Source: Eubacterium sp. CAG:841
Lineage (GTDB): Bacteria > Bacillota > Clostridia > Oscillospirales > CAG-272
DNA: 15,646 nt
Reading direction: 5' to 3'
NCBI GenBank assembly: GCA_000437375.1
Contig: FR898206.1
Span: forward strand, 23,368-39,013
The notes beneath the pieces are model-generated. The model worked only from the letters and a program-made list of their open reading frames with translations, ran no database searches and had not been told where the DNA came from. The translations under genes were made by a program, and so were the position numbers. Below, one piece after another: positions 14,711-15,646 of this stretch. The number at the start of each line of letters is the position of its first letter. Positions within the stretch are counted from its first letter, which is position 1.

Positions 14711-15280
14711 ATGAAAGACAAAACAAAGGGCTTTTGGGCAGAGTTCAAGAAGTTCATCTCAAAGGGCAATGTCGTTGACATGGCTGTCGGCGTTGCGGTG
14801 GCAACCGCGTTCACGGCGATAGTAACGGCGTTTACAAAGGGCTTTATAGCGCCTATCCTCTCGTTGCTTTCTCATAACGCTACCCTTGCGGATATGAAAT
14901 GGGTACTCCGTCCCGAAGTTGCGGAGATCGCAGCCGACGGAACAAAAACAGTTACAACTCCCGAAGTTGCAATTCTTTGGGGTGCGTTTCTTCAGGCGAT
15001 AATCGACTTTCTCATTATTGCGTTCGTTATGTTTGTATTTCTTAAGATAGTAATGAGCGTAACAAAGAAAGCCGAAAAAATGCGTTTGGAGCTTACCGGC
15101 GAAGACAAAGAGCGTGCAAAAGCCGAAGCCGAAGCAAAAGCCAAAGAAGAAGCCGAAAAAAAGGCAGCAGCAGACGCCAAAGCGGCTGAGGAAGCCGAGA
15201 TCGCGGCTGAAAAAGCAAGAAAGGCAAGAGAACTTGAGCTGCTTGAGCAGATCGCCGCTTCTCTTAAGGTGTCAAAATAA
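14711..15280 (+). CDS. mscL: Large-conductance mechanosensitive channel MscL with extended C-terminal helix
   Basis: MscL is a pentameric inner-membrane channel that opens under membrane tension and releases solutes after osmotic downshock. After an amphipathic N-terminal stretch comes the family signature KGNVVDMAVGVAVATAF (18-34) at the start of TM1 (about 24-46). A periplasmic loop follows (about 50-85), then TM2 (about 87-115, with IIDFLIIAFVMFVFLKIV). At the gate, Met24 and Val28 correspond to E. coli Leu19 and Val23. The product is 189 residues; most family members have about 130-150. The extra length is an Ala/Glu/Lys-rich helix (about 119-175) before a terminal ELLEQIAASLK that resembles the usual C-terminal bundle segment. 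AAGGAGGG (14696-14703) overlaps the alaS stop codon, 7 nt before the ATG, so mscL is coupled to alaS. Its stop overlaps the next start. Confidence 0.95.
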   Translation: MKDKTKGFWAEFKKFISKGNVVDMAVGVAVATAFTAIVTAFTKGFIAPILSLLSHNATLADMKWVLRPEVAEIAADGTKTVTTPEVAILWGAFLQAIIDFLIIAFVMFVFLKIVMSVTKKAEKMRLELTGEDKERAKAEAEAKAKEEAEKKAAADAKAAEEAEIAAEKARKARELELLEQIAASLKVSK

Positions 15281-15621
15281 TGGACGGCTGTATTTTCTGT
15301 ATGATCTGCGAAGGAAAGATTCCTTCCAAAAAAGCTTATGAGGACGACAAGATCCTTGCGTTTTACGATATAAATCCTCAGGCTCCGGTTCATATTCTCG
15401 TTATACCGAAAGAGCATATCGGCTCGGCTGACGAGATAACACCCGAAAACAGCGGAATAATTTCATACATTTTTGAAAACATTCCGAAGATAGCAAAAGC
15501 GGCGGGACTTACCGGCGGTTACCGCATAATTTCAAACTGCGGTCCGGATGCTTGTCAAAGTGTACACCACATGCATTTTCATATTCTCGGCGGCACACAG
15601 CTTGCCGACAAAATGGCCTGA
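15280..15621 (+). CDS. HIT-family (HINT-like) purine nucleotide hydrolase
   Basis: HINT proteins are small homodimers that hydrolyse AMP-lysine-type phosphoramidates and related nucleotides in the cytoplasm; the exact substrate here cannot be read from sequence. The 113-residue product has the N-terminal CIFCMICEGKIPS (4-16), which carries the Cys4/Cys7 pair often seen in this group. It also has YDINPQAPVHILVIPKEHI (29-47) and the HIT triad His97-x-His99-x-His101 in HHMHFHILGG (96-105), with His101 the expected nucleophile. The length is normal for a HINT protein and shorter than Fhit or GalT relatives. The ATG shares one base with the mscL stop (TAATG), and AAGGTG (15266-15271) lies 8 nt upstream, so translation is coupled to mscL. 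The gene is complete and ends the visible operon. Confidence 0.95.
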   Translation: MDGCIFCMICEGKIPSKKAYEDDKILAFYDINPQAPVHILVIPKEHIGSADEITPENSGIISYIFENIPKIAKAAGLTGGYRIISNCGPDACQSVHHMHFHILGGTQLADKMA

Positions 15622-15624
15622 CCT

Positions 15625-15646
15625 ACTTTTCTTTGAAAAGAAAAGT
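15625..15646 (+). repeat. AT-rich inverted repeat at the right edge, possible terminator
   Basis: ACTTTTCTT (15625-15633) and AAGAAAAGT (15638-15646) are perfect inverse complements separated by TGAA, starting 3 nt after the HIT stop codon. The left arm is preceded by CCT, so the stem would lengthen if AGG follows beyond the window. It could terminate the alaS operon or be a copy of a dispersed intergenic palindrome. The window ends here, so any U-tract cannot be seen. Confidence 0.55.

Noticed and set aside
1..15646. CRISPR arrays, insertion sequences, tRNA or rRNA genes, prophage genes
   Set aside because: I saw no repeat-spacer pattern, transposase, clover-leaf sequence or phage-like protein; all sizeable gaps are promoter and leader DNA of housekeeping genes.

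Overview
This is a core-genome window from a Gram-positive bacterium, most likely a gut-type member of the Clostridia (Bacillota). The evidence is the long Firmicutes form of S12, the Firmicutes-length beta' subunit, strong AAGGAGG ribosome binding sites, sigma-A promoters close to consensus, a TTG start on rpoB, and an alanyl-tRNA synthetase with the Cys-rich insert I associate with Clostridia. Placement below class is a guess. I see no mobile element, CRISPR array, tRNA or rRNA.

Layout. On the minus strand, in transcription order: rpoB (11734-7970), rpoC (7953-4372), a hairpin terminator (4343-4313), a promoter (4249-4221), rpsL (4090-3668), rpsG (3472-3002), fusA (2930-849) and the first two thirds of tuf (782 to the left edge). 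These are two transcription units: rpoB-rpoC, and the 'str' operon rpsL-rpsG-fusA-tuf. On the plus strand, divergent from rpoB, are alaS (12073-14697), mscL (14711-15280) and a HIT-family protein gene (15280-15621). They are packed as one operon that ends near an AT-rich inverted repeat at the right edge.

Function. The minus-strand genes build the RNA polymerase core (beta, beta'), two 30S proteins (S12 at the decoding centre, S7 in the head) and both elongation GTPases (EF-G, EF-Tu). alaS charges tRNA-Ala. MscL is an osmotic emergency valve and the HIT protein is a probable small nucleotide hydrolase. The two divergent units are driven by back-to-back promoters whose -35 boxes lie 30 bp apart.

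The proteins are ordinary housekeeping genes and I see no undescribed multi-gene system. The points worth a second look are smaller. S12 carries Arg where E. coli has Lys88, a streptomycin-resistance position. A hairpin lies in the str leader and in each of its three intercistronic gaps, including an unusually long rpsL-rpsG gap with three. rpoB has its own promoter and a structured leader of about 180 nt, with no rplJ-rplL in front. RpoB has a strongly acidic C-terminal tail. MscL has an extended charged cytoplasmic helix. alaS has no room for a T-box leader.
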